Source: Tenrec ecaudatus (lineage: Eukaryota; Chordata; Mammalia; Afrosoricida; Tenrecidae). From it: a DNA stretch of 64,000 bases. Position 1 is the stretch's first letter, and each line of letters starts with the position of its first letter. The notes beneath the pieces were generated by a model. That model worked only from the letters and a program-made list of their open reading frames with translations, was not told where the DNA came from and searched no databases. This document shows, piece after piece, positions 10,207 through 21,302 of this stretch. The stretch spans positions 100,994,805 to 101,058,804 of the forward strand of contig NC_134541.1 of NCBI RefSeq assembly GCF_050624435.1, given 5' to 3'. The position numbers were made by a program, and so were the translations under genes.

Positions 10207-10970
10207 TTTTTCTTTTTTTTTTATCATTTTATGGGGGGGGCTCATACAACTCTTATCACAATCCATCCATCCATCCATGGTGTCAAGCACATATGTACAT
10301 TTGTTGCCATCATCATTCTCAAAACATTTGCCTTCTACGTGAGCCCTTAATATTGGCTGCTCATTTTCCCCCTCCCTCCCCACTCCCCCCTACCTCATGA
10401 ACCCTTCATCATTCATAAATTATTATTATTTTGTCATATATTACACTGTCCAACGTCTCCTCCTACCTTCTTCTCTGCTGTCCCTCCCCCAGGGAGGAGG
10501 TTGTACGTAGATTCTTGTAATCAGTTTCCCCCTTTCTGCCCCACATTCTCTCCACCCTCCAGGCATCGCCACTCTCACCACTGGTCCTGGAGGAGTCATC
10601 TGTCCTGGATTCCCTGTGTTTCCAGTTGCTATCTGTACCAATGTACATCCTCTGGTCTAGCCAGATTTGTAAAGATCATGATAGTGGGGGAGAGGAAGTA
10701 TTTAAGAACTAGAGGAAAGTTATATGTTTCATCGTTGCTACCCTGCACCCTGACTGGCTCATCTCCTCCTCACAACCCTTCAGTAAGGGGTGTCCAGTTG
10801 GCTACTGATGGGCTTTGAGTCTCCACTCTGCACCCACCCACATTTTCAATTATATGATTTTTTTTTCCTTGATGCTTGATACCTGATCCCTTCGACAGCT
10901 CGTGGTCACACAGGCTGGTGTGTTTCTTCCATGTGGGCTTTGTTGCTTCTGAGCTAGATGGCCACTTGTT
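10207..10970 (-). mobile_element. L1 3'UTR copy
   Basis: Poly(T) at 10207-10221 marks the 3' end of a minus-strand L1. It shares 'catgaacccttcat..ataaatta', 'ggaggttgtacgtagat', 'tctagccagatttgtaa' and 'cttccatgtgggctt' with the copy at 6102. No convincing target duplication was found. The stretch 9934-10206 is unrecognised. Confidence 0.8.
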
Positions 10971-10974
10971 TTTT

Positions 10975-11453
10975 ATATGTTTGTCTGCGTATGAAATCCA
11001 GAGTAGGTAACTCTATCGAGACAGTAACTAGTTTCATGGTGTCTTGTGGTGTGGCAGGGGATGTTGGGGTGAAATGGGGAGCTCAGTCCAGATCAAGTCC
11101 TTAAGTTTGATATTAGCCCATAAGTCCAATATTAGCCATAAATTCCTTGTTAGATTCACGCAGCACATGCAATGATGCTGAATGCAGCAAGATCACAGCC
11201 TGTGGGTGCAAAGTCCAGTGGATCCAGTGGTGTTGGAAGTATCTCCAGGGCTCTGGCTGCCATCAGCGTGGCTCCATGTGGCTTGTCATCAGGAATGTGA
11301 GGCAGAGAGAAAGAGTGTGGCCTGCCTCTGAAAGCCATTTACATCTGTCACGCCTCCAAATGAGCTCGTCGAGCTGTGGCCTAATTGACAGGCAAAACCC
11401 CACCCCTTCCCTCTTTATACCTTCTAGTTGACATGAGATTATGTAACTGCTAC
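10975..11453. repeat. Unclassified interspersed repeat, copy A
   Basis: Homologous to 26943-27413. Shared blocks include 'cagtccagatcaagtcc', 'gcaatgatgctgaatgcag', 'gtggatccagtggtg', 'gtatctccagggctctggct' and a 3' block 'gttgacatgagattatgtaact'. It has no tRNA head, LTR ends or ORF that I can see, so I leave the class open. Confidence 0.7.
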
Positions 11454-12334
11454 GACCTGCTTTCCATAACCGGACATACAGGGCAATTTACTTACATACA
11501 AGCAATTTATTTACGTATTAGGTTTTGTTTTTTTCATTTTTGTTTGTGAAGATGTTGTAGTTTATTAATCCGCTGGTGAAAACTCCACATAACCAGTGCA
11601 GATCAAGTCACTGTAGACTCTTTTGTTTTCCTTTATTCTGTGCCAACTTTGGCCCCCCAGGCTCCTTCTTCTCCTCTAGTGTTCCTTGCGCTGTTTTCTT
11701 GCAGGTTTTTCCAGCATACAAGCTGTGTCCTGCAGGTCTGTGTTTCGGTGCAATTTGCTCTGCACAATCCAAGGATTCATCGATCATGCCAGTCACCACA
11801 ATGGTTCTGAGTCTCGTACGTTTTGGCTAGTTTTCCCGAAGTTCTGGCTCGCGCACTGTTGCTTTCCCAGGGTGAAGGATGTCAATGACCATTTATTTTC
11901 ACTGAAGTAGTCCTTTGGCCATGAACTTTCTGGTCCAGAGAGTTACTGTGTCCTTCATGAAGGCGGAGGACCTGCTTTGTTTTTTAAATAAGATTTTATT
12001 GTGAATTTGGTGGGGGCAAAGGTTTTACTGAGCAGCTTTCTGGCATGGGTGTGTCCGGCTCCTTCTTCTGGCCGCGTGTGTTGTGCTCAGGAGCCCCGTG
12101 GCACAGGGGGCCAAGTGTTGGAGAGCGAACCCCAAAGTCAGCAGGTGGTTCCCCCTCACGACGGAGAAAAAAGACTTTCTGGCCTGCAGCTGCAAAGATG
12201 TCCAGCCTTAGACACCCACAGGGACAGTTCCCCGGTCCTGTGGTCCTTGGGTGCCGTCCCCTTCTGACTCCCAGCCGCCCTGCGGACCACAGGGGACACA
12301 CCGTTCCCAGACCCACGCTGTCCTCACACGTGTC
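11454..12334. other. No recognised feature
   Basis: AT-rich start (11454-11600), then mixed composition. No repeat or gene could be named. Confidence 0.5.
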
Positions 12335-12560
12335 AGATGCCTCAGCCCATCGAAGCAGCCACCGTGTCAACCCATCTTGTTGAGGGTCTTCCTCCTTCTC
12401 GCTGCCCCTCTGCTCTGTGTGAAGTTATTCTCCAGAGACTTGTCTCTCCTCGCCCGCCACATGTCCCAAGGGAGTGAGACAAAGTCTCGCCATCGTTGCC
12501 TCTAAGGAATATTCTGGCTGTACTTCTTCCCAGACAGGGGTGGTGGTTCTTTTGGCAGCC
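12335..12560 (-). mobile_element. RTE LINE fragment
   Basis: Minus strand, C-terminal segment: 'catcttgttgagggtcttcctcc', 'ctccagagacttgtctctcct', 'acaaagtctcgccatcgttgcc' and 'attctggctgtacttcttcc' align with the other copies. Confidence 0.75.
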
Positions 12561-12652
12561 GATGGAGTGTTCTAGCCTAGAGGGTCGCTAGAGGTTGGAA
12601 TCACCTCACGGGACGTAGGTTCGAGTTTTAGGGGTGCTGGTTCCATTACAAG

Positions 12653-12785
12653 GAGCCCTGGTGCTGCTGGGTAAGCACTGGACTGCTAACCGCAAGGCTG
12701 GTGGTTCAACCACAACAGCTCCTCTCAGGGAGAGAGATGAGGCTGTCCCATACAGAGTTACAGCTTCAGAACTACAAGTTGAAAT
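12653..12785 (+). mobile_element. AfroSINE, 3' shortened
   Basis: Head 'aaggagccctggtgctgctg', then 'ggactgctaaccgcaaggctggtggttc', ending near 'gttacagcttcagaactac' just before the GT-rich tandem block. Confidence 0.85.
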
Positions 12786-12799
12786 GGAAAGGCAGACAG

Positions 12800-13115
12800 T
12801 GTGCTGTGTGTGTGTGTGTGTGTGTATGTGTGTGTAGCTGTTTGCACTTTGGAGCGATCTCCAGCGTGGTGGCAGGGAGCAGGAGCCTGTGCACAGGGAC
12901 AAGGATGTCTGTGTGTGTGGGGTGTGTGTGTGTGTGTGTGTTTGCACTTTGGAGTGATCTCCAGCGTGTTTGCTGGGAGCAGGAGCCTGTGCACAGGGAC
13001 AAGGACGACTGTGTGTGGGGTGTGTGTGTGTGTGTGTGTTTGCACTTTGGAGCGGTCTCCAGCGTGTTCGCAGGGAGCAGGAGCCTGTGCATAGGGACAA
13101 GGACGTCCGTGTGGG
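12800..13115 (+). repeat. About 100-bp unit x3, each with a (GT)n run
   Basis: Three tandem copies of a unit made of a (GT)n stretch plus about 70 bp of unique sequence beginning TTTGCACTTTGGAG at 12841, 12941 and 13039, so the period is 100 then 98 bp. Copies differ by a few substitutions and in GT length. The unit is partly open in several frames, which is a repeat effect. Confidence 0.9.
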
Positions 13116-13159
13116 GTGTCCCCAGGGTGGGTCGCAGGATAACACATACGCACATGATT

Positions 13160-13435
13160 TCTTTAACTTCATGATTCATTTCTTTTTAATGACGTGGCTG
13201 GCATACAGCTCACAGAGCATGCGTTTCAATAGCTCGATCACATTCCCAAGAGTTGTGCAACCGGCACTGTAATCAATTCCAGTAACATTCCTTTTCCTGG
13301 TGCTGGTTTCCGGCCACCTCCCCGGTTGTACCTCGGGCTCTGTTGACCTAGTTGTTGCCTCTTTTGATTTACCTAATGTGGGTTTTATATACAGAAAATC
13401 ATACCAAGTCAAGGCCGAACACAAGCGAATGCCCT
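13160..13435 (-). mobile_element. Old L1M-type fragment
   Basis: Minus strand. The stretches 'ttaatgacgtggctggcatacagctcac', 'tttcaatagctcgatcacattc' and 'aagagttgtgcaaccggcac' resemble the old L1 3'UTR also seen at 43345-43590. Confidence 0.55.
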
Positions 13436-13803
13436 AACAACAATGACACAATAAAACCAAGAAAGGGAGAGTGGGTGGAAAGAGGGAACCAAAGACAAGG
13501 ATCTACATGTGACCTCCTCCCTGGGGGGTGGACAGCAGAAAAGGGGGTGAAAGGAGACGTTGGACAGGGCAAGATATGACAAAATAATAATCTATAAATG
13601 ATCAAGGGCTCATGAGGGAGGGGGAGCGGGGAGGGAGGGGGAAAAAAAGAGGACCTGATGCCAAGGGCTTAAGTGGAGAGCAAATGCTTTGAAAATGACG
13701 AGGGCAATGATGTACAGATGTGCTTTACACAATTGATGTGTGTATATGTATGGATTGTGATAAGAGTTGTATGAGCCCCTAATAAAACGTTTAAAAACAA
13801 AAC
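13436..13803 (+). mobile_element. L1 3'UTR copy
   Basis: Plus-strand counterpart of the copies at 6102 and 10207, ending 'attgtgataagagttgtatg', 'agcccctaataaaacg' and an A-rich tail. It carries AATAAA and the purine-rich 'gagggagggggagcggggaggg' typical of this L1 3'UTR. Confidence 0.8.
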
Positions 13804-15149
13804 AAAGCAGAACATATTAAAAACAGGAGCCGTTAAACATTGAGTCAAGAGGAAGCTCAGTGTCAAGTTGTCACATGTGCTCTGCTGGTAAGCAGGCCTT
13901 TCCCATGTCTGGTTGCAGTCGGAGGGGATTCACCAGAGGCTCAGTCCACACAGGGGACCCTGTGAATCGGTTCCGGGCGTCCCCTGACCTCCACAGCCTT
14001 CTGCAAAGCATGTGTCCTGAATGTAAGCTCTCACACCATTCTCTCCTCCTGGTTTGGATTTTTTTGTCTGCAATCTTGGCCTCACACACTCTGGTGTGCT
14101 TCTTCCATGTAGACCAACGCCTCACTCCGATGCTGCTTGTTCCGAGCAAGCCCGGCCCGCATCTCCATGCTGCTGCGCGTGTCCCAGGGAGGGGCCTGAG
14201 AAGTGTGGTTTGGGGGGCACAGAGTAATCTCTGCTTCCCTCTCTCCCACCATCTGGTGAGCTCAAAAGCCCCGTCGCGTTTCACAACCTCCTCACGACAA
14301 GGAAAAGAATTGTCTCTAGTTATAGATGCAGCAGCCGTCAGCTCACTTTTCCTTCTTCCCCCTTTAACTTCCTTTTTGGTCACTGGAGGCTTGGGAGGAG
14401 GGCTCTTCCCCCACCCTGATTCCGTGAATTCCAAGGCTCTGGCCTCCACGAATGAGAACAGGAGCCACCGTGGGCTAGAGGACAAAGGACCCTGGATTTA
14501 AGCAGAAGTGATTCTTGGCTCAGAATCCAGAAGGTCAAGGAGCTAAAGGTCAGCCCTGGCCAAGAGGGAGGGGACTACCCCAAAGTCCCCTTGCCTGGTG
14601 TCGTGGCGGCAGGTTCCCAATGACCCTTCCCACCTTTCGGTGTCTAAGTGGGTCCCCATGCTCACTGTGTGCCAGGCACGGAGCCAGGCATGGCCAGTGT
14701 GGTCCTGATGCTGGGAGGGGACTGGGAATAGGGCCTTGGCTCAGGGACGGCAGGTGTGGGCCTTGGGGGGTGGGAGGCATGTCATCACTTGGCTGGGGAG
14801 GAGGGGGCCAAGGATCACCACTGAGAAGTTTTGCAGTTTCCCTCAGAGCTGTGAGAGGTCATCCAGCATGTGCAAATGGGCGCTTTTGTGTCTGAGAGCT
14901 TCCAGGGGTGAAGACAGCTCATATGACCTCCTCATGTGACCTTGCTCAGCTGAGTGAAGGAGGCGTTGAAACACGGGGAAACAGGGACTCTCCTCTGGGA
15001 CTTGAGCAAGGAGGGGCGTGTCACGGCGGGGGAAGTGAGGTGAAGGAACCAGGTGAGTCCTTTGAGCTGGCAGATGTCCAGTAGCTGACAGGTGTGCGAC
15101 AGGCGCTCGCCAGCCTGGCTACAGGGGTGGTGTCCTCTAACGCGGTGGG
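13804..15149. other. No recognised feature
   Basis: About 1.3 kb without a repeat or gene I can identify. Two long opposed frames (13860-14501 + and 13871-14485 -) overlap and show no domain; a conserved exon is not supported. Confidence 0.5.
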
Positions 15150-15499
15150 AACATGGGTGCATTTGGATGGTGGGCTGGCGAAGCATCGGAAAGCACCGCA
15201 GGCTGCCGGAGGAACCAACACACCTGTTGGAAGAAGTCCAGCCAGAGTGCTCCTGGCAGGCAAGGAGGGTGGGACTTCGTCTCAGGGGTGTTGGACATGT
15301 TGTCCGGAGAGAGAGCAGTCCCTGGAGAAGGGCATCACACTCAGTAAAGTCGAAGGGCAGTGACAAAGAGGAAGGCCCTTAGTGAGATGGAGGGACGGTG
15401 GGGCTTTAACACAGGAACACGTGTGAGGGTGGCGCAGTGTCCCCTTCTGTTCGTGGCGTCCTACGTGTCAGCACTGACTTGACAGCGCCTAACAATAAG
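15150..15499 (+). mobile_element. RTE LINE 3' portion
   Basis: Plus strand: 'catttggatggtgggctggcgaagcat', 'gaggaaccaacacacctgttggaaga', 'cctggagaagggcatcac', then 'gagggtggcgcagtg..' and the tail 'gacttgacagcgcctaacaa' at 15476-15495. Confidence 0.8.
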
Positions 15500-16329
15500 G
15501 CCTCAGACAAGCCACGGGGCCAAGAGGGACTCAGCCTCAGGCTAGTCTGCTCACCATCACCAGGGCTAGAACCATTGCCTTGTACTGCTCCCGCTAAGCC
15601 CAGGGTGGTCCATGGGGAGCATGGACCCCCCACCCAAACACAAGCCCCATCCTGTGCCTGCTTCCACAGCCCCACCCCACCACTCACTCACAGCCCCACC
15701 ATACCCCACATACAGGGTTATGTGTCCCCCCCTGCCCGTCCACTGCAGGTGGAGGAGACAGAAGGTGCCTTGGAAACTGCGTCCTTCAGCAGTTGCCAGG
15801 AGCCCCGGCCTTGGGGACCAGGTGACAAATGCTTGTGCTCACGTTACAATTTTAGGAAACGCAAGTGCCCAGCTGAGTAGCACCCCAGACAAACTATCAG
15901 AGCCGAGTGAGCTTCGCGGGGTGGGGGCCTGGGGTGTGGGGACCCTGCACGGTGGGCCAGACACTTGGGGCTCACTGAAGCTCTGTCATCAGTGCCCAGA
16001 CTAGGTTTCTGGACTGGGGCTGGGGGACGTTGGCCAATGTCCCTGCTTCAGATTGAAGTGCAGAGGTGAGCCCCGCATCACCTAGAGGGAAGGCGGGCAC
16101 CTGGGCTTTCATATGGGCCACAGGCTGTGGGAACAATTGATGGCCCGCGGATAGGGATCAGGGCCCCACTTGCCGGCTCAGACCTCCTGCTCTGGCCATG
16201 GGCAGACCTTGTAGGTAAATTACCTGATAGGACACAGGACACCCTGTGAAGTGCAAGTTTGGTTGGCGAATGTGTTCTGTGCAATATTTGGGGCCCACTG
16301 CAAGTCTGAAATAGCTGGACATCCCACCC
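15500..16329. other. No recognised feature
   Basis: C-rich sequence without repeat or exon signatures. Frames of 130-150 codons overlap each other and lack family resemblance. Confidence 0.5.
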
Positions 16330-16517
16330 TTCTGCCTTCAAATCAATCCCATCTCACAGTGACTCTGTAGAGCTTCTCCATAGAGTCTCCAAGGCTGTAT
16401 ATCTTTACAGGAACAGACAGCCTCACTTTTCTCCCTCCAAGTGGCTGGTGGGTTTGAACTGCCAACTTCACTAAAAGTCACCCAATGCTTAGCCCACAGT
16501 GCCCCCCAGGGCTTCTC
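16330..16517 (-). mobile_element. AfroSINE
   Basis: Minus strand. The tail is at 16330 ('tcaaatcaatcccatctcacagtgac'), the head ends near 16517, with 'ctggtgggtttgaactgcc' in the B-box region. Stretch 16518-16961 is unrecognised. Confidence 0.85.
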
Positions 16518-16961
16518 ATTTGGGACCTTTGTAGATTAAAAAAGGCCTTTATCTGAAATTCAAATCCGCCTGACTGAAGCTGGCATCCCTCCTTCACAGG
16601 CTCCCCCCACCCCGCACTCCCTTGCACCCGACTGTTATAACCCAGGGCACATCCAGAGCCAGGCGCTGGGTACCAGGGTGGGCTGGGTACCAGGGTGGGC
16701 TGGGTGCAATGCCCAGAGCCTCAGTTTCCCCATCTCCATAGCTCCACAGGAAAAATCACACAAGGAAAAGAATCACAGAAGGCTCTCTGGGCTCGTGAGC
16801 GACATGTGTACATGTGACGCATGTTTTGGAAATGGAGAGCAGGTGTTATGGAAACATCAGTTTCCGGAGTGGGTTGTTATGGGTCACACAGACCAGCCAG
16901 CAGTTTTTGGCAACGACTTTCTGACTCTTTTACAAATTAGATTAAAATGTGTATATATGTC

Positions 16962-17165
16962 CTGGGGGCGGAGTGGGTTATGTTTTAAAATGCTAACTGC
17001 AAGGTCAGCAGTTCCAAACCACCAGCTGCTTCTTGGGACAAAGATGAGGCTTTCTGTTCCCAGAAACAGTTACAGTGTTGGACGCCCACAGGGCAGTTCT
17101 ACCCTGTTCTATAGGGTTACTGCGAGTTAGCATTGACCCGATGGCCATGAGTTTAGAGTTTTATA
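16962..17165 (+). mobile_element. AfroSINE
   Basis: 'gctaactgcaaggtcagcagttccaaacc', 'caaagatgaggctttctgttcc', 'gggcagttctaccctgttctatag', ending 'cattgacccgatggcc'. The head is degraded. It lies directly beside the mariner remnant. Confidence 0.9.
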
Positions 17166-17180
17166 CACATATGTATACTA

Positions 17181-18078
17181 GGGAGTATCCCCCCAATACT
17201 GAAAAAAGTTCTCCTGGGTGGAGCTTTTGTAGTACACATTTTCCCCTGGAGGCAAGCACAGAGTTAGTGCACCCATTGGCATTGCCTGGGAAGGTTCTCT
17301 GGTCACAGTGAAGTTTTTCATTAAAAGCAGTTTTGCTCTAACTTTTTTTGTGTGTGTGATGGCTGATTTCAGAGAACAGTGTGCGGCTGTGAAATTTTGT
17401 TTCCTGCTCAGGAAAAATGCTGCAGAAACTTGGGATGTTGAACAGAGCTTACGAGGACAGTGCTGTGGGAAAAATGAAGTGTATGGGTGGTTTTCTCGTT
17501 TTACAAAAGTGAAATGTCGACTGATGACAAACCTCCGTCTGGACGTCCGTCAACTTCCCAGATGGATGAAAATGTCGACTCAGTGCATTTGGAGTGCATT
17601 TCACCAGGTCAGACTGTCAATCAAACTTTCCATTTGGAGATTCTGAAAAGATTACTTAACAGTGTGTGACCAAAAAAGCCTGATTTGTGGCAGATGGGAG
17701 ACTGGTTTTGCCACCACGACCATGCACCTGCTCATGCAGCCATCTCAGTGCACCAGTTTTTAGCAAAAACAGCATGCCTCTCTTGCCCGATGCACCTGAC
17801 TCACATGACCTTGCTCCGTGTGACTTCTTTTTGTTTCCTCTATTAAAGAGGGACTTGTAAGGATAGCGATTTGACCGACAGAAAAGAGGTGAAGTACAAA
17901 AAGAGAGAGGTGCTGTCAGCCATCCAAACAGAGTTTGAAAAATGTTTCCAAGAATGGAATCGCCGATTTGACAAATGGATTAAGTGTAATGAAGAGTACT
18001 TTGAAGGTAATATGATTTTTTTAAATGAAATACATAGCTTTGGGAAGGAAATTCCTTTTTTTAAAAAAATCCCCCTTG
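17181..18078 (+). mobile_element. Mariner remnant with internal deletion
   Basis: About 900 bp of a Tc1/mariner element next to a TA (17179-17180). The ORF starts at 17359 (MADFREQ..) and preserves the N-terminal helix-turn-helix region KFCFLLRKNAAE..VYGWFSRF, then frameshifts. The middle, including the first catalytic Asp block, is deleted. The later block around HHDHAPAH (17713-17736) and DLAPCD (about 17800) keeps the second and third catalytic Asp positions. The 3' end (a T/A-rich stretch to about 18078) is hard to separate from the SINE that follows. It is homologous to the copy at 54212 and inactive. Confidence 0.85.
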
Positions 18079-18260
18079 TATAGTGGGGCTGCGAACTGTA
18101 AGGTCAGTAGTTCAAAACCACCAGCTGCTCCTTGGGAGAAAAATTAGGCTTTCTGCTCCCATAAAGAGTTGCAGTCTGGGAAACCCACAGAGGCACCATG
18201 ACTCTGTTCTAGAGGGTAACTCTAAGTGGGAATCAATTCAATGGCAGTGAATTTGGAGTT
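18079..18260 (+). mobile_element. AfroSINE lacking a clear head
   Basis: Begins 'tagtggggctgcgaactgtaaggtc', then 'agaaaaattaggctttctgctcccataaagag' and ends 'aatcaattcaatggcagtga'. Its first bases abut or overlap the mariner end. Confidence 0.85.
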
Positions 18261-18265
18261 TTATA

Positions 18266-18908
18266 AATACAGTGAACAAGAATTTGGAACAAATGGAGTT
18301 CAATAACCGAGGTATCAAACACCAAAAAGTTTGAGAACTGAACCTTTCTCCCATTAGCAACACTGGAAAACCAAATAAATGTTTCAGAGGACCCCAAACT
18401 ACACCTATCAACAAATTCTTCCCAGAGGACTTTAAATCAATGGAGGCTTTTAGCCTTTTTGCATATCACTGTCTTGGAGACACTGTTCCATCCAGCTGTT
18501 TCCGGCTTATCCTGACCAACAGTAGCTGTCCAACCTCTGTGATGGTCTGCGTTCTTTATTTTGAGGTTAACGATCCCACACCTTTCCATCCCATCCCTCC
18601 CCCATGCAAATCGTTGATGATGCCAACGTAGCCAGGTTGCATGCAGCTGCCAGATTAGACAAACCTGATTAAAATTTCAGGGATTCCTCTCTTTCACCCA
18701 CTGCGGTTTTCATCATTCTCCTCCCAGCTTTCCTGCTGGAATCACAAACAGGCTTTGGATCTGGGGTTGTGATATTTTATGCAAATAAAGCACACAAAAA
18801 AGCACAGTGATGGTGTGTTCACTCACTAACACATGCACTATGTGCTGTCTCAGCACCAGTAGCGCTTGGGCTGCAGCCCCCTCCTCCCCGCTTTGTGTCC
18901 ACAATGAG
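18266..18908. other. No recognised feature
   Basis: AT-rich sequence leading up to the minisatellite; no repeat or gene recognised. Confidence 0.5.
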
Positions 18909-19623
18909 ACGTGCCACGGGACCCACTCTCAGCTGGGATGTGCCACGGGACCGCTCTCAGCTGGAATGTGCCACGGGACCCGGTCTCAGCTGGGATGTGC
19001 CATGGGACCCGCTCTCAGCTGGGATGTGCCATGGGACCCACTCTCGGCTGGGACGTGCCACGGGTCTCACTCTCAGCTGGGATGTGCCACGGACCCGCTC
19101 TCAGCTGGGATGTGCCATGGGACTTGCTCTCAGCTGGGATGTGCCATGGGACTCGCTCTCAGCTGGGAGGTGCCATGGGACCCACTCTCGGCTGGGACGT
19201 GCCATGGGACCACTCTCAGTTGGGATGTGCCATGGGACCACTCTCTGTTCGGATGTGCCACGGGCCTCGCTCTCCGCTGGGATGTGCCACGGGCCTCGCT
19301 CTCGGCTGGGACGTGCCATGGGACTCACTCTGAGCTGGGACGTGCCATGGGACCACTCTCAGCTGGGACGTGCCATGGGACTCGCTCTCAGCTGGGATGT
19401 GCCACGGACCCGCTCTCAGCTGGGACGTGCCATGGGACTCACTCTCAGCTGGGACGTGCCATGGGACTCACTCTCAGCTGGGATGTGCCATGGGACTCAC
19501 TCTCAGCTGGGACGTGCCACGGGACCCGCTCTCGGCTGGGACGTGCCACGGGACCACTCTCAGCTGAGATGTGCCACGGGACCCGCTCTCAGCTGGGACA
19601 TGCCACGGGACTCACTCTCAGCT
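18909..19623 (+). repeat. Minisatellite, 29-bp unit, about 25 copies
   Basis: Tandem array of a unit of the form A(C/T)GTGCCA(C/T)GGGACYC followed by RCTCTCAGCTGGG. First units start at 18909 and 18938 (29 bp apart); some units lose 1-2 bases in the GGACC(C) part. Most variation is C/T or G/A at CpG-capable sites (ACGTGCC/ATGTGCC, CCACGGG/CCATGGG, CTCGGCT/CTCAGCT), as expected from CpG decay. Because 29 is not a multiple of three and the unit lacks stops, all three forward frames stay open for 140-290 codons; this does not indicate a gene. Confidence 0.97.
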
Positions 19624-19744
19624 GCACAGGTTCCTTCAAATCCGACTTTAATTCGATGACTGAGCAAAGTTACAAACACTGAGCAGATCTTTTCCGGACG
19701 TTGCTGTGCTGGTAGTAGGAAGTTCAAGCTGGGAGGTGTGTGCA

Positions 19745-19935
19745 CATAGTGGGGCTGCTAACTGTGCCAGGCCAGCAGTTTGAAATCATTAGCCGCACCT
19801 ATGGAGCTCAACGAGACCTTCGATTCTCACAAAAGTTACAGTCTCAGAAACCCATAGGAATAATTGTACCCTGTTTCGTAGGCCCGCTATGAGCCGACAT
19901 CAACTTGATGGCAGTGAGTTTGGTTTGGTTTTATA
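19745..19935 (+). mobile_element. AfroSINE
   Basis: 'acatagtggggctgctaactg', 'ccagcagtttgaaatc', 'gttacagtctcagaaaccc', 'ccctgtttcgtaggcccgctatgag' and 'atcaacttgatggcagtgag'. Head lost. Confidence 0.88.
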
Positions 19936-19959
19936 TCAATAACAACAAGAGAACTCCAT

Positions 19960-20660
19960 TTCAAGGCTATGTAGGTGCACTTCAGTGGGTTAATGACTCC
20001 CACCAAGGTGTGTAGTCATCATCACCATCAGTTTCCCAAACCGTCCATGACCCTGAGCAGAAGCTCAGTGCCCGGGCCCCGCCAAGGCCGAGACTCCCTC
20101 CTCCTCTCGCCACCTTCTGGCAACCTCTGATAACCTGCCTATCCTAGATAGTTCATCTAAATGGCTCATACAATAGTGGTTTCATGACAGACTTGATTCA
20201 CTCTACATAGTGTTTTGGGGGCTCAACTAAGCTGTGGCAAGTAAAAAACCGAAACCCACTGCCATTGAACCAATTCCACCTCATAGCCACCCTCCGCAAC
20301 TGAAAATATGTACGGGAGAAGGCAGCCTCACATGTCTTCCTCGAAGCAGCTGGTGGGTTTGAACCACTGACCTTGTGGTTAGCAGCATAATGCTTAACCC
20401 ATTGCCACCAGGCATTCGACCTATATTCGGACCTTATGGCTACATGATACTCCCCACCATGTGTGTTGGCCCAATCAGCTGCTGAAGGCCACTAGGGCAG
20501 TTTCTACTATGGGGTGGTGTGGGCAGTACTATGGTGGACACTGGTGCACAAGTTTCTGCTTTTCAATTCTTGGGGTAGAAACCCAAGAATGGACTTGCTG
20601 GGTCACCTGGCAGTGGGTTGTTAGGCGCCCACATTGTGTCCAACAGGATGAGATACTGCT
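19960..20660 (-). mobile_element. Old L1M-type 3' fragment, split by a SINE
   Basis: Minus strand. 'ctaaatggctcatacaatagtgg', 'tggtgcacaagtttctgcttttcaattcttgg' and 'atggacttgctgggtcacctgg' match the old mammalian L1 3'UTR. Interrupted at 20243-20413. Confidence 0.7.
20243..20413 (-). mobile_element. AfroSINE
   Basis: Tail 'cactgccattgaaccaattccacctcatag' to head 'aatgcttaacccattgccaccagg'; inserted in the old L1. Confidence 0.9.
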
Positions 20661-20699
20661 GGTACTGCTATGTCTCAGCACACTGTTGCGTAAATTCAC

Positions 20700-21245
20700 T
20701 GCCAAACATAGATGAAACTGCACACAAACTAGATATCTGGTCCACCTAAAAATTAGACACTTCTGTGTATAAAAAGATTTCACTAAAAGCATAAAAGAAG
20801 AAACCACAGATCGAGGGGAAGACATTGGTGATGACATATCAGGCAAAAGAGTAATCGCTAAAATTTATTTTAAAACTTCAACAGAAAAAGACACATCATC
20901 CAACTTACAAATGGCCAGGAAACATGAGCGTCACTTCCGCAAAGATGACAATCAGATACATGAAGACATGTGTGTGGTCATTAGTCATCAGAGATGCGAA
21001 CAGAACAGTGAGATCGCATCTCATCCCAGCATCAGGAGCAAAGTTTAGAAAACAGGAAATATCGAGTGCCGGTGAGGATGTGGAGAGACTGTAATCCTCA
21101 TGCACTGCTGGTGGGACCGCAACATGGCGTGCCCTCTGTGGAAGACACGGCGCCACGTCAAAAAAGTTGTAAGAGAAATGCCAAATGACCCAGCAATCCC
21201 TGGACTTGGAAATGTTCTAGAGAAATAAGAGCTGCGACATAGTGT
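20700..21245 (+). mobile_element. L1 ORF2 3'-terminal fragment
   Basis: Contains 'ctcatgcactgctggtgggaccgcaacatgg' and 'caaatgacccagcaatcc', the well-conserved end of mammalian L1 ORF2, with stops and frameshifts. Confidence 0.75.
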
Positions 21246-21271
21246 TCACTGTAATTCTGTGTGCAATAACA

Positions 21272-21302
21272 ATAAATAAATAGATAGATAGATAAATAAA
21301 AA
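21272..21302. repeat. (ATAA/ATAG)n simple repeat
   Basis: Short tetranucleotide-like run between the ORF2 fragment and the next L1. Confidence 0.85.

Noticed and set aside
12606..13179. His/Thr- and Cys/Val-rich open frames
   Set aside because: Produced by (GT)n/(AC)n runs in the 100-bp tandem repeat.
13860..14501. 213-codon + frame and opposing 204-codon - frame
   Set aside because: Mutually overlapping, no recognisable domain, no nearby promoter or splice context; probably chance.
18909..19623. CRISPR-like array
   Set aside because: Units are directly tandem with no unique spacers, and this is a mammalian genome.
18807..19682. Open frames of 291, 254 and 140 codons with a repeating peptide
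   Set aside because: They are three frames of the same 29-bp minisatellite; the unit lacks stops and its length is not a multiple of three.
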